From the NCBI GenBank assembly GCA_907163375.1, contig CAJQUW010005716.1, positions 62,001 through 126,000 on the forward strand: a stretch of 64,000 nt of DNA. Direction: 5' to 3'. Positions 34,103-45,984 of this stretch are shown here, piece by piece. Each line of letters starts with the position of its first letter. Within the stretch, counting starts at the first letter, position 1. The DNA is from Prostheceraeus crozeri. Taxonomy: Eukaryota; Platyhelminthes; Polycladida; Euryleptidae. Position numbers and translations under genes: made by a program. The notes beneath the pieces were generated by a model, which saw nothing but the letters and a program-made list of their open reading frames with translations, searched no databases and was not told the DNA's origin.

Positions 34103-35189
34103 TTTCATCACAAAATTTATATCTGAAGAGAATGACAACTGTTAAGTCAACAAAAGACATCAACACCCTTAATTCCTCGATCGCACTCGCCTGACCCAGG
34201 AACTGAACCGAAGTCCGCAGTGGAAAAGAACTCGCACCTTCTTCACCAAGCAACGCTAGCGGCACCGTCAGTGAAGAAGTCAATACAATTCTAATATGAC
34301 ACAGTACCTGATTCTACTTATAAAGTGTTCTGTCAGCCATGGTGTTGAAAGCAAGTTTTTTGCATTCAAATGCCGACAGGAAGCGTAGAACTTGCGCATA
34401 TAGTCTCACTTTTGATATTTTGAAAATCTGTTCTAAAATCGTCGCAGAAACTGCAGTTAATTGGTGCATAAGTATTCAATAGGACATGACTCAGATAAAA
34501 TTCAGAATCTGGGTTGTCAATCTTTTTCAATTCACGTAATTTGTTCTCCTTGATTAGTTTGAAGCAATTAGATGTAGATATGCATATAAACATGCACATA
34601 TGTACCTAATCACATGTCGGCCAATTATACTATGTATTGTTTATATTGAATTTTGAGCATTTTTCATATTCTGATATAGCTGGTATATTCTGATTCTTGT
34701 AATATACTAAATATGCCCACGGATTTTGCAAAATGCATTACGGTTTCTTATAAACGCTTCTTTCTATCACATTTGAATCTGCGATTTTTGCATCAAAGGT
34801 CGTGATTTCTAATTGATGAATATTTGCCTATTGTATGTGAATGAGCCATTCTCACATTTCTATTGGTTTTGTTTATTCTTAATCATTTGTCAATGAGCTG
34901 GATAAACATCTTCAAAATCCCGTTAATTATTTTTCTTTAGGATCTGGACCTCAATAATCAAATACTGACAAGGTTTAGGACAAATTGAATATTAAGCAAA
35001 TCAAAAAATCGATCTCTATGCTTTATATTCTGTTTCTTATGAGAAACGTCTTAGCATTGTACAACAATGTCCCTTGAGAGTGAAAAGCTCATTGTCACAA
35101 ATCGATCACTGTCTAAAATCAAATTTTGATTGTTGCTGATCTTTTCCACAACATGTAAGAATGCAAAACAAGCAGAAAATGTATGTGTG
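34101..35189. other. Intergenic, 3' side of the lectin gene
   Basis: AT-rich with no gene seen. It probably contains the 3' untranslated region and polyadenylation site of the minus-strand gene at 35190-35966. A clear AATAAA on the minus strand close to the stop was not found. Confidence 0.35.
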
Positions 35190-35966
35190 TCAAATATTTC
35201 TTCTTTCGCAAAGCGGATAGTATCTAGAAGTGCATTCACCATCATTCCAGCCATACGAGTCATAGCTTTCACCTGTCTTCTTTCCTAAATATTCAACACA
35301 AGATTCTCTTAAGCTACTTGGTTCCCCGGATCTATACGCTGAAAACGTGCATCTTGTAATTAAATCTGGCAAATAACAATTTGTACGTGTATCACGTTTA
35401 CCGATATCCTTGACTCCGATGTAGAATTTAGCAGTGCGGACCCCGTACATTTCAGTTTCATGAATATACTTTGCCGACAAACTTGGAATTATAGTGTTGA
35501 CTACAAAATCATTTTCTTCTTTGCTATCAGGAATGATGAGATACATACCAAGTTTCGCACACTGCCATCTGTTATCAGAGAATGATCCTGTTCTATCTGG
35601 AATCATCAGATAGAACTTTTTTTGAAATGTCCATCTCAAATATTTGGGATCATCAGCCAATCGAATCAATAATCTTCGAGGATCTGCTAGTGAATTGTCT
35701 TTACAGGCAATAGAATGCAATGTGCAGTGTGAATTCCAATCATCAAAGATCAGTGAACGACATTTGCTATCAGCAGAACATGCAATAGCGCACTCTAATT
35801 TCGACTGAACAGGTGGATTGCTGATTGGTGTCAATTTTTTGCAGTCTTCCATTCCTCCAAGCTGTAGAGATAATGGATCCACCATAGCAAAATTACTTTG
35901 GGACTTTTGCATCCCCTCAACTAATGCCAAGGTGTTCGTGAATAAAAGAAGAACCAAATCATTCAT
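35190..35966 (-). CDS. Secreted PAN/apple plus C-type lectin domain protein
   Basis: 258 residues in one uninterrupted frame. Residues 1-18 form a signal peptide (MNDLVLLLFTNTLALVEG). Residues about 40-90 hold a PAN/apple-like module with Cys at 42, 59, 63, 69, 81 and 88 (LECAIACSADSKCRSLIFDD). Residues about 117-255 are a C-type lectin fold: C136, FYIGVKDI (in place of WIG), C206, GEPSS, C223VEYL, YGWNDGEC and YPLCE. GEPSS stands at the EPN position and WND is the calcium-ligand signature, so calcium-dependent sugar binding is possible but EPS is unusual. It is probably an extracellular recognition protein, with innate immune or adhesive roles common in the family. No intron is needed, which is odd for such genes; a retrogene or a single long exon are both possible. 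A TATA-like word lies about 45 bp upstream. Confidence 0.8.
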   Translation of the reverse strand: MNDLVLLLFTNTLALVEGMQKSQSNFAMVDPLSLQLGGMEDCKKLTPISNPPVQSKLECAIACSADSKCRSLIFDDWNSHCTLHSIACKDNSLADPRRLLIRLADDPKYLRWTFQKKFYLMIPDRTGSFSDNRWQCAKLGMYLIIPDSKEENDFVVNTIIPSLSAKYIHETEMYGVRTAKFYIGVKDIGKRDTRTNCYLPDLITRCTFSAYRSGEPSSLRESCVEYLGKKTGESYDSYGWNDGECTSRYYPLCERRNI

Positions 35967-36007
35967 TGTAACTGATATACAAACCTGAAGCCGTCAGAAG
36001 AAATCGT

Positions 36008-36013
36008 CTTATA
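36008..36013 (-). promoter_or_regulatory. Possible TATA box of the lectin gene
   Basis: TATAAG on the minus strand, about 42-47 bp before the ATG at 35966. A start site some 30 bp downstream would leave a short leader. The match is short and may be chance. Confidence 0.2.
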
Positions 36014-36699
36014 AGCTACTAATGATTGATTTTTCTTAGACAAATGAAATTGCAGAGCACGTTAACTTATTGCAACTTGACAGTTGAAAATTATCTGCCA
36101 ACAGGAATAATGCTGGTTTCATGTACGCTTAACTGAAATTAGAAAAATACTCAAAATATGTGGAAAGTGACAGCTAGAAAATCAGTTTTTCTCCGATTAG
36201 TAAAACTACTAGTCGCGTAGCCAGGATTTCATTTCCGGGGGCAATAAATGTGACTTAATTAATATAAGCCCATACTTAATAATTTCGTAAATCAGAAGAA
36301 CATAGAGAAGTGAGAGAGATATTGAATTGGTCTACAGATCCTACACCATTCATTCAACCCAAATGGACTAGATTTTTTCAGCCGAAGCACCTTGTAAAGC
36401 ATTGCTATCTATATATTGCTTTGCAAAAAAAATCGTTGTTTACACAAACAACGAATTCTAAAATGACACTCAGGCTCTGCCACGAGCAGCAGCGTCAAAC
36501 CCATGTCGTGGCAATCTCAGATTCTTTGTTTTAAAAAGTCTAATTGAATTTTCGCCGCGTAGATTCTGCTGCTGTTTTCAGCAATTTTTAGAGTTTTCCT
36601 TCAGTCTGCCTTCTTTTATTAATGGTCTATGCTTATTCGTTCATAGTTTCACATCTGTGAACTAAAATATCCTTGCTTCTGTAGCCTCTTCATCCAAAC
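36014..36699. other. No gene recognised
   Basis: AT-rich upstream DNA. A short stretch at 36213-36243 (CGTAGCCAGGATTTCATTTC, then GGGGGCAA) resembles ends of repeats seen in many invertebrate genomes but could not be paired. Confidence 0.35.
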
Positions 36700-37576
36700 C
36701 AGGGTTGGATGGTCTTTCCCAGGGGTGCAAATACCAATACAGAAAATTGGTGAGAAATCGTCCTGGCAAAAAATTTAAAAATGGGAAAGGCTGGTCAAAA
36801 CTGGTCAAAGCTACTTAATGTGCTTTTATGACAATAAATAAAGCTTTAGCGTCACTACCTCCCCATAATAGAGATTTGGACGGTGTGACATTGTGGTGCA
36901 TTGTGTGTTTCGGAGCGTTGTGGTACTTTTAGTCCGGATGCCTTTCCATCCAAATCCAATGACACTTTCAGGGCTCGACATCTGGACCAAAAGATCGCTA
37001 GGCTAGGCACTTAACCACTGTGCCACGGAGACCTCAATATGGTTTTATGACAACTGCAATGAACTACATGTACATAAGATGTATTTGTAAAACGTGTGCC
37101 ATTTCAAGATTTAGGCTATTAGGTGTAAATCTGCAACCTTTGAATTTTTCTCGCATCTGAGCTTTTGAAATTCCTTTATGCTTGATTCTGTCATTATGAA
37201 ACGCAAAATACATGATAATCCATATTCAGGAACAGGCATCACATTTGTTTAAATAATTTAATCAACTGTTTATATAAGATTTGCGTAAGTTCGATATAAA
37301 TTATGTGCATGTTGAAAGCATGCTTTCTTTACCTATGCATTTTTTTGCGTGTAAGAAGGTGTGACAAAAGCAGGATAAGTTATGATGCGATTCAACAGCC
37401 AGTATGGAGATGCGGATCCGCACCATGTGAATAAATTGACTAACAATTACCAATGCTGACAATACAAGTTTTCTACAATTTCCTATTTTCCCAGTTAATA
37501 CCATCTTTCCTGGTAAAAACTAGTTTTCCCTTCTTTCCTGGAAAAAATAGTTTTTCCCACATAATTACTAACCCTG
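36700..37576. mobile_element. Possible short hAT-like non-autonomous element
   Basis: CAGGGTTGG at 36700 faces TAACCCTG ending at 37576. Next to the left end is TCTTTCCCAGG, and next to the right end several TTTCCTGG/TTTCCC words, which would be subterminal repeats. The 8 bases outside each end match only at 5 positions, so the target duplication is not convincing. A SINE-like repeat lies inside. Confidence 0.3.
36855..37033 (-). repeat. tRNA-derived SINE
   Basis: Minus strand begins GGTCTCCGTGGCACAGTGG, with a perfect A box TGGCACAGTGG (37025-37015). A B box-like GATGTCGAGCCC follows 32 bases later (36982-36971). About 110 bp of unrelated body follows. An intact tRNA is excluded because the acceptor stem and T arm do not close. 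No poly-A or simple-repeat tail was pinned down. Confidence 0.55.
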
Positions 37577-37879
37577 ACCTATACAGTGCATCATCGGCTT
37601 GCAAGCTATATCTGGAGGCTACAATTTCTTCATAAATTTTGGAATGTCTTGACCATACATATTTTCAAGTTGTTGGGAAGAGTCAAGATGCATATTGATG
37701 TTTATTGTAAATTTACATTTAGCAAACAACCTCAATCTTCAGTAGAAAATCATCGTCAGGTTTAGAAGGATTTTTATTATTTGCTGCAAAAGTCTACAAT
37801 GGGTTTCCTACTGGTAAATAAAGATTATTATGAGAAACGGAATGGAAATGTGAGTATGAGACAGATGATTTCGGACTTC

Positions 37880-38345
37880 ATTTATCAATAGCAAGGACAA
37901 TAGAAATTGGTTATGATCTAACAGAAAGGAAGAGGGATTAAGGAAGGAGAAAGAGGAAATGAAACATTGTGGATAATGTTAAAGTGATACTGCATGATAG
38001 AAAGTACTTTGTATCACCACATAAAAAGAAAATCTCCGTAATGTTCGAGTTCAGATTTACCATTGATTTTATGTTATAATTTGTTGATCAGTAGGCCAAA
38101 GGCTTTTCAACAGCGTAGGTTAGCCTTATCTGGATCATGGGTTATACAACAGAACTGTTGTTAAAAAATGTATAGTTTTGACAATGATGCCTGCATATTG
38201 ATGAGGTAGAATTTGTGGAATGTTCTCTATATCTGATGTGGAGTGTTCTTGTGGTGCTTTCAATGTAGAAGTTTATACAGGAATCGCATTTTAATTTGCA
38301 TGCTACGTTTTTTCGATTGCAACACGTATCGTATATCATACTTTT
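37880..38345 (-). pseudogene. Penelope-like element 3' fragment (same family as 47940-48545)
   Basis: The minus strand encodes a GIY-YIG remnant, CCNRKNVACKLKCDSCINFYIESTTRTLHIRYREHS (38330-38220), where YIG reads YIE. The downstream part, to about 37880, matches the sequence after the copy at 48 kb in inverted orientation (for example TGATAGAAAGTACTTTGTAT against its reverse complement at 48420-48442). The order is GIY-YIG then pLTR; RT is absent. Confidence 0.65.
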
Positions 38346-38949
38346 ACATCATTCTCATACGATGATGAAAATCATCCCAGCAGCATTTTACACAATATAA
38401 TGCTTACTAATTTAAATTATTAATTGAAGTAGTCCTAATGAAGGCTGATGGCTTTCTCCAATCCGCAAGTGTACAAATGCAATGCTACTGTATCCCAATA
38501 TCTGATAAAAATGGAAATCTTAAGACTTGTAGCACTACTCATTCTAACTGTTAATAAACTAACACCATAAATTCCAAACACTGCTGCATACACGTTCAAA
38601 ACAGACGTCTAATATACTGTACTGACTACAGATGCTGGTAGTGGAAATGAAGTAGGACAATGGTTCCATAGGTTAAGGAAATAAAAAAAATGGATATCAT
38701 AAAGCAACAGGAGATCGATGGACAAAAATTGGAAAAGTTGAGGTAAAACATAGAAACACAATGATACTACTACGACCATTACAAGTGAACTAATGTTATC
38801 TGAGACTACACATGTTAAATAGTGGATAGTGGTAATAGTGGACAACTGGAAAGTGTACAATGGAGGTAAACAAAAGAACTACAATGACACTCTTTTTTTC
38901 TATTCTTTTTTTGCGAAAAACGCCTCAAAATGGGTTTAAAATTCTTCTA

Positions 38950-38985
38950 CTTGTACGACGTTTCGGAAGTCTTGGTCACGTACAA
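38950..38985 (-). other. PLE end motif with CCGAAACGTCGTAC core
   Basis: Minus strand: GTACGTGACCAAGACTTCCG, then AAACGTCGTAC. GTACG/CGTAC can close as stem I, and CGAAACGTC is the 3' half of a hammerhead core with a GTC cut triplet. The CTGATGA half is replaced by TGACCAAG. It lies about 50 bp past the GIY-YIG frame of the copy above it. Confidence 0.45.
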
Positions 38986-39034
38986 ATGAGCCAAATCAGG
39001 CTATACAAACATCAAAGATCATAATATACAAAAT

Positions 39035-39454
39035 TTAAATGTATGCCCTAAATAATTCGTAGATTATTTCATGTTCGCAGATTTTCGATCTCATGGTTCT
39101 GTTCGTTTGACCTAAGTAACATTTTTGGCATTGTTGGCATGTCATTTTGTATATGCATGATTTCTTATTACAGCAGTTTGGAAATGATGCTGATGCACAT
39201 GCTCTACAATTTCGAGGGCAAGCAAGATATTCTTTTGCTGGTCTCAATGACACACCCAGTGGAAGTTCTGACTGGAAAATAACTCTTATTTCTTTGATTA
39301 TTTGTCGATGTTCGAAGGCCGAGGATTTTCTTCTTTGCTTTTCGTTAACGAAAGGAATTTTGATGTATGTCACAGGTTGGTCTCTTACATTATTTTTGTT
39401 CTCTTTACACATTCGTAAAAGCCTGTGACTTATCACTTGTAAAACCTGTAACAT
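39035..39454 (-). pseudogene. Penelope-like element fragment: linker plus GIY-YIG
   Basis: 139 codons without interruption: IFQSELPLGVSLRPAKEYLA, a Cys-rich linker (CPRNCRACASASFPNCC) and the GIY-YIG core CIYKMTCQQCQKCYLGQTNR, TMRSKICEHE. The C-terminal part of the nuclease is lost. It meets the plus-strand RT fragment at 39456 head to head. Together they are not one gene, because the strands are opposite. Confidence 0.75.
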
Positions 39455-39455
39455 T

Positions 39456-39969
39456 TATCACAAAATCAAGACTCACAAAAATCATAATGAACTGAAAATC
39501 ATGCCTATTGTGTCAAGTATTAAAGATCTCACTGCCAAATTATCATGGCTGATAAGTAGACTACTCTCTCCCATCCTCAAACGAATTCTTACACCTCGAA
39601 TCAAGCACATACTTGATTGAACAATCAACCAAGCAAGCAATCAGATACAATATTATCCTTTCAGCTATGACATTGCTAGCATGTATACTGCTATTCCTAT
39701 GAATTACGCAACTACAGCAACTATCAATAAATTGATAGACTGTAATATAAATAGCCTGAAAGAATTACATCTTGACCTAATTGAAATGCTTCTAGCCGTC
39801 ATTTTGAGAAATATTTATTTGAATTAGAGGGCAATGTATTTCAGCAAATCAACGGTCTGCCGATGGATTCTTGCTGATCGAGACTATCCTGGCAATTATT
39901 TTCATGGACGCTATTGAAAGTGAAGCATTGAAAATGATTTACTATCCAAATTACTTTCTGCAACTTTAG
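39456..39969 (+). pseudogene. Penelope-like RT fragment, head-to-head with the GIY-YIG fragment
   Basis: Plus-strand reading: YHKIKTHKNHNELKIMPIVS, SSIKDLTAKLSWLISRLLSP, a stop, then SYDIASMYTAIP (RT block with catalytic Asp). After frame changes come FELEGNVFQQINGLPM and LLIETILAIIFMDAIESEAL. These are the early RT blocks of a PLE; the YXDD block and everything downstream are missing. At least two frame changes and a stop are needed. Confidence 0.7.
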
Positions 39970-40520
39970 AAAACTAAAAGTTCAAATAGACAGTTTCTGG
40001 CAGTGACTCTGATGAATGTTTTTGATAGCCAGGTTTTGTCTATCTTCTGCCTCAGTATGAACGACTTGCTCAAAGGGCTGTTCCAACTGTGCTTGGACTA
40101 TTACTCTACCTGGGAGTGCGAGCAGGGCTTTTGCACATACTTGGCGATCAAATCCAAGAGCCGTAATCGTCTGGATCAGCCAAAACATGACCTCTGATAT
40201 GCTGTGTCGAGCGTTTTGCCTCGCATTGACGAACTTGTTCAGGAGAAGCAACTCCATCCCTCACACTGAGAATTACTATTTTCCTACTCATACCAATCGA
40301 AAAACAGTTTATTCTTAGTTCCAGAATTTCGGATTCATGATTTATTTAATTGGGTGAATGATGCGTGCCCACCAGTGTTTTTGAGCGAGCTGAGCGAGCG
40401 AGCGAGCGAGCGGTATTTTTTCAAGTTTTTGATGAGCGGATGGGCGAGCAAAAAAAATATTCTGTGATTGAAAATTGAGCGAGCGGTGATTTTTTGTCGT
40501 GAGCGAGCGGTTGAGCGAAC

Positions 40521-43500
40521 CATTCTTAGAAAAAAACTAAAAAGATCAAATAATCAAAAAAGCTAAATATTTGGAAAGTTATTTTAAAAATGGTTCCTAG
40601 TACATGCATGTATATAACTCGATTGAAAAAACATCCTTACTTTTTTTCTCTTCTGTGGATCTCTCACTCTTGACAATATGCATTGAATGCCTATCTGAAT
40701 TATACTTGTGGATATGAACTTAGCAAGAACAAGGTCTCTGTGATCGATGATGTGCTGAACATCTGACCATCGACACATTATTTATTCACAAATCTTTTGA
40801 GTCGGTCTCCCAATCATCGCTTCGCCCCATAGATGTACTAATTGTCTCCGGAGTTGCACGAAGCCATTATGAGATGCTTTAATTTGATAGAAACATTTCG
40901 TTGCTGGAACATATCCACATGCAGATCCCTGAGACATTTCAGTATCGTCAAAGGTGAAAGAACTACAAATTGTGGAAAAATTGAAACCAACCAAATTGGA
41001 CCTACACACGGACAACCCGAATGTAGGCATATATGGCTTCCACTGTACGGTACATTGATTTTAAGACCTTCATTTTAACCCTATCCATATTGGACTGTGA
41101 AGCGCGTAGGACTGAATCGGTCTCCCCTTAACTTCCGTACCATTGTTTCAAATCACATGAAATTCACGGTACAACATGTTTGGAATCTAAGCTTTCTTAT
41201 CGCGATGTTCATTTACTGCAACTGATTCATCTCCATGTTGCAAAAAAGAATTCAAGATTTAAAATCACCAATTTCGGTAGTTTTTTTTTAAAGTTGAAAT
41301 TTTACCGAACTTAATGATTTCAGTGAAAAATTTGAAAATGCGCTAAACTTTAGGTCACAAAATTGTAGATCGGGCGACTTAGTTTTACGAGGATCACATC
41401 AAAAAATCGGGATACCGAATCGTCCCTCTCCGGTATGGATAATTATTAAGTCGTTGAAAATCTTCTAATTGTAACATTGTTGAGTTTATTTTGCTTACAT
41501 CCTTTTTCTGATAGCCTCTTTAATTTAAAAGAAAATCATCATCCTCTAGGAATCTCAGTTACAACTACATAAAATAAACTAAGATTAAGCCTACTGTGCA
41601 AAATATAACTGTAATGAATAAATTTATAATGAACTTTGAAGAAAAGAAAAAAATATAATAAAATACATGTGAAACTACAATACGAGTATGGGTACTGAAC
41701 TTGCTAGAATCGACCTACAACGTCTCACCTGGAACTACTCCATGAAGAAAATGAAATAAGGAACTAGACTTGTTATAAATGGACCGATTGGTGTCTAACT
41801 ATTCATGAAATTAAATCCATCTCTCAAGAGGACCGGTCTGTGTCCCATCATATCCAGCCTTAATCCGCAAACAAATATGACAAGGGTAATCTGCATACGA
41901 CGGAAGATGCTATCAATCACCTATTTCACTACAGATGGGAAAGGAGATAATTATTCACGTTGTTACCTAACTTAATATAGAAAATAAGCTAACCAAAAAA
42001 TTATCAAAGTGTAGATCGTGCTAACAATTAAAATACAGAAAAAAAGGAAAGTGATGGGTAATAAATTCTGAAAGATTAACTGCTGAAATTGATTAGTGAA
42101 GTACGAATTGTAATGGAATATTGAAATTGTAACAAAAGAAAAAAAATAATAATATTAATGAAAAGAAATTGAATGAATGAATAAATAAATTAAATGAGAA
42201 AAAGGAAGGAAATAAGCAGCACAAATGAAAATTACTAGGTAAAGTAATCAAAATCTGAATAAATAAATAAAATTGATAGTTACAAGAAACTAGTGTAAAA
42301 TAAATGAGTAGACTGCAAAAAAAATAGTACAAACGAATAATGTAATACATACTGAAAATAAAATGAAATTAAATTGAAATTAGTCCTTAAAAGGACTGGT
42401 TTTGCGTTCCCTGTACCAGCTAGGAAGTCATCAGCAGGAACTCAGGTAGGATTCGTGTTTCGGCCCCAATTCCTGAACACTCAAACCCACCTGAGCGGGG
42501 CCCTGCACAGTAAAACTGTACAGCTTCCACAAAGTCAAAAGTCGGGTTAGTCACAATCGGTGTAAGTCAAAATCGACAAAAAAGAAAATCTGATTATTCG
42601 GTTAGCAGAAAACTGAACTTAGAAAATTGTCTAGCTGAATACAGCCCAAATTTCAAAAGTAGCCTCTAGCAACTAATAATCTGAAGGTCGAAGAAGCTTT
42701 TTTCACGAAATCATCAAGGGATGAACAAATTCGACCGCATCTTATAAGTTGTCCGTTAAATACTTGGCTACCCATTTTGTACGGGATTGTATTTTCTGGG
42801 AATGTTAACAGCAAGTTAAAGTGTAACAGCAAAGTTAAAATCGTCTACTTTATGGTACACAGAAGTAATCAGGTTTTAAACAGAATAATCAGGTTTTGAA
42901 ATGTCTTCTTGTTAGTTATTGATCTTTAACAGCTTATTTGGACAATATACCAGAACCATTATTAAGTGAAAAGGAATACAGCATTTAATGGTGTCCAACA
43001 TTTAAAATAATGAGTAGTAATCAGTCGGAGTGATAAATCTTGGGTGACCATACCGACTACGCTCTGCTGCACCCTTCTTTCTATTTCTTGCCACGGTGAG
43101 TGTTATTGCAAAGACATCTCTTTCAACTGTGATTTATATGCTGTACTTACATGTAATTCTTCTTTCTTCACTTGAGATCAACATGTTGGACAAAGAATTG
43201 TTGGAGATCAATAAATAATAGACAATTTAAAATTTGATTTTTCCAACTCGTTTCAAAGAAACCATTAATCAAGGTGTCAAAGTTTCTAACATTTTAAACA
43301 GCTTTCGTAATAGTTCTGTCTCGATTACACAGCTACGATGATTTCTTTGTAGATAAAATATGAAGTGCTGAGAGTTGATTACAACTAAGATATTGAAAAT
43401 CGAACCATACATTTCAACTGTACCATACAGTTGAAATACATTGATCTCAATTTAGGATATTATACTTGCAATTAGATCTTTCGTTGTCTTATGCGTAAGG

Positions 43501-43799
43501 TTATTCATTATGAAACTTTCCAGGAGGTAAGTAAAACATCGTTCTTTCAAGTCTATTACGATTTTTTTCGAAGTAAAATTCCTCGATGCGCTTCGTCTCC
43601 ATGGTCAGTCTAAAGGCTCTTCACTTTCAGTGAATTTTACTTCGCAAAAAAATCAAAATCGTCCTTAATTTAAAGGAGCGATATTTTTCCTGCCCCGTGG
43701 AAGTCTGCACAATATTTGCAGTTAATTTGCTCTATCTTCGCATGCAGTCTACTGTACTATTTACTTGCGGAGTACAGGCTACAAAGAAACTTACTACGA
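40521..43799. other. Interior of the hAT-like element, no gene recognised
   Basis: Short open frames only. At 42100-42360 the sequence is low-complexity A-rich (AAATAAAT/GAAA words). At 43559-43655 a 22-bp inverted repeat (GATTTTTTTCGAAGTAAAAT against its complement) brackets a 50-bp loop. Confidence 0.4.
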
Positions 43800-44905
43800 T
43801 ATGCAGCAAGAAATAAGCACAGTGCTTATGGAAAGTGGTCGCAAGAGTGTGGGAGTCTGGAAAGATGTCCAAATGTTGGACATTGGTAGATGGCTCGACT
43901 GGGGAGCTGAAGGTTCCAAGCTCTCATGGAGCGATTGGTAGAACATAGGCTACTAGCAGTGAAGCGGAAGCATCAATGGACATAATGATGTGCTCCATGC
44001 CCCTGCTAATCTGACACGTTGAGGAATCCGGACCGACCCACAGTGTTATCTGTGTGACATGCCAATCCTCGTCGTGCCCTCTCTGGCTATCATGTGGCAC
44101 TATAGAGAGCATGCTACACGCACAGGTGCGGCTTGGTCCTGTTAGCGATTGTGGAAGCAGTCTCTCCATCCACCACGTGTGTGAAGTTAGCGGAACCACT
44201 ATTATCTTCAAATTTGAATTTCTCTATAGCGACTGCAAATTTGTGGAATCTGATCAGGGGCTGAAATTGATAATGTAGAAGTTGTTTCGAACAGGATCTC
44301 GCTGTACTAAATAATGATTCCGCTCGGCGGTTCCGCCAACTTTACAAAAGTCTCCCCTACAGGCAAGTAACAGCGGGAATTGACTTTGTGTACCGAGTGG
44401 TCAAACAAAGAGACGAAAGACTCATCGTGCGATCTGTACCCCAGAAGTAGGAAGTGATCAGAAGTGATCCACTTGAGTGGATAGACAGCGGCCAGATGAA
44501 TTATCCCTATCTGACCAACGACCTCATCTAGTGTTGATCGACGCGATAGGGAAGAAAATGATTATGGGCGTACTAACTGTTCCCTGGGAAGGGAACGTTA
44601 AGGATTCCCATGAAGAGAAAACTGCGGAATATAAAGAACTGGCCAAAGGGATTCAGAAGCAGGGGTGGAAATATGAGCTCATGCCTTTTGAGAGTGGGAT
44701 GCCGCTATTTCGTTGCTCCATCGGTGAGGAAATTTCGTGTTAAAGCGGGTGTTTGAGTGTAAACACCACCATGAAGAAGTTGAGTGCAAAAGTGGAAGAA
44801 GGTAGGACCTGGGCGCAACGAGCTGCTGCGGACCGACCATCTTGACAGATACTTAACTTAGTGGGCCGAAATCTCAGTGACGGCTGGCGCCAATGTTTCA
44901 GGTTT
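43800..44905 (+). pseudogene. Non-LTR retrotransposon C-terminal fragment (same family as 59660-60640)
   Basis: Reads IGRWLDWGAEGSKLSWSDW to a stop at 43939, then a corrupted stretch. It then continues as MDRQRPDELSLSDQRPHLVL, IDAIGKKMIMGVLTVPWEGN, YKELAKGIQKQGWKYELMPF (44477-44743). In the family this last domain reads 'RPDLVL...ELTVPWE...VEVGCRGF', a putative restriction-like nuclease core. Here RPD is RPH and the ELT is VLT, so it would be inactive. The short 3' tail after the stop is shared with the 59.7-kb copy. It inserted into the hAT-like element. Confidence 0.65.
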
Positions 44906-45762
44906 TCTTGTGTGCTGCATTTTCTGTTTCACTAATTCAACAATTTCGTTTATCAAGCGATTCTTTTTATAGCAGATTTCCAACACTCAGTAATTGATTA
45001 CTACTGGGTTGATTTCTCAGTACTGATTCAATCATAAGTCATGTATTTTATCTTTAGCTACTTTAGGAATTATCTATTAATTTGTCACGATTTCATATAA
45101 GTTCATTTTCAATTGTCATCGCATTACATGGTTTCTTGACACACCTTGCGAATTTTCTCCAAGTTTTGCGCTAAGAATTGTATATACTGATTCATGTGAT
45201 CAGCATGTAAGATTAAGTTTAGATTATTGCCCATTTCTATACCTATAAAAAGAATTCTGTGCTTATGTACATCAAAACATATTGCTTCAACTAATTTTCT
45301 GCAATAACTACCTTCTTAATACATTGGTATGATGGTCTACATTATGTCATTGTGGTTCAAATTTTACCTAAAATGAAATGATGAATTTCCCTTTAACGTC
45401 TAAAAGGTGTTTATTAGAATAAAAGCATGGAATTAGCTTTGAATACCGGGTACTCAAAAAGTCCTTGGAGTCTGGGCAATGTAACACAAATATTTTATTT
45501 GAATTGAAAAACAAATAACTATGTCTATACAAGCGGAGGTATACACGATAATAGTCTAAGGAACAATACTCACACAAATTTATTCAAAATGAAGTCCATT
45601 GGCCTTTATACATCGGTCTATTCTGTTGGCTCAATCACGAAATGCAGTAGTGAATCGATATTTTCAATTTCTTGGGTGATCTTATTTCTTAAATTGTTGA
45701 GATTAGCAAATCGTTCTCCAGGAGTAAACACTTTGTCTTTCAAATAGGACCAAAGAAATGAA

Positions 45763-45984
45763 TCACACACAGTCAAATCCGGAGAACGTGCTGGCCATTC
45801 GACTGGCCCTCTTCGGCCAATCCATCGTCCTTGAAAAATGCTGATCTAGCACGTTTCTCACATCTGCTGCATAATGGCATGAAGCCCCATCTTGCTGAAA
45901 GATCATATCTCTTCCAGTACGACGAGTAAAATATGGTATTACAAGTGGAACAACAACATTGTCTATGTATCTTTCCGCGTTCAT
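45763..45984 (-). pseudogene. Mariner-like transposase 3' half, left arm
   Basis: Reads MNAERYIDNVVVPLVIPYFT, then RRTGRDMIFQQDGASCHYAA (second catalytic Asp in QQDGASCH), then VRNVLDQHFSRTMDWPKRAS. Next to it, in another frame, is WPARSPDLTVCDSFLWSYLK (third catalytic position, the P-D-L-T motif) running to about 45615. A frameshift separates the two parts near 45795. The N-terminal DNA-binding part is absent. Encoded residues are identical to the right arm. Confidence 0.75.

Noticed and set aside
33898..34194. Tyr-Ile-rich open frames on both strands
   Set aside because: Products of the (TA)n microsatellite.
36855..37033. Functional tRNA gene on the minus strand
   Set aside because: A and B boxes fit, but the acceptor stem and T arm do not pair and the sequence runs into a SINE-like body.
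41075..41448. Possible piggyBac-like MITE (TTAA, CCCTATCCATA against TATGGATA)
   Set aside because: Only short, interrupted similarity between the ends, and the right end does not finish in GGG.
42379..42470. CTGATGA on the minus strand next to a GCCGAAACAC word, a possible hammerhead
   Set aside because: The two core strands come in the wrong order and no stem II/GAAA follows CTGATGA. It may be a rearranged PLE end, but the fold cannot be supported.
43924..44278. Overlapping ORFs on both strands upstream of the 44.5-kb LINE fragment
   Set aside because: The stretch aligns at the DNA level with the corrupted middle part of the 59.7-60.6 kb LINE copy, so these frames are accidental.
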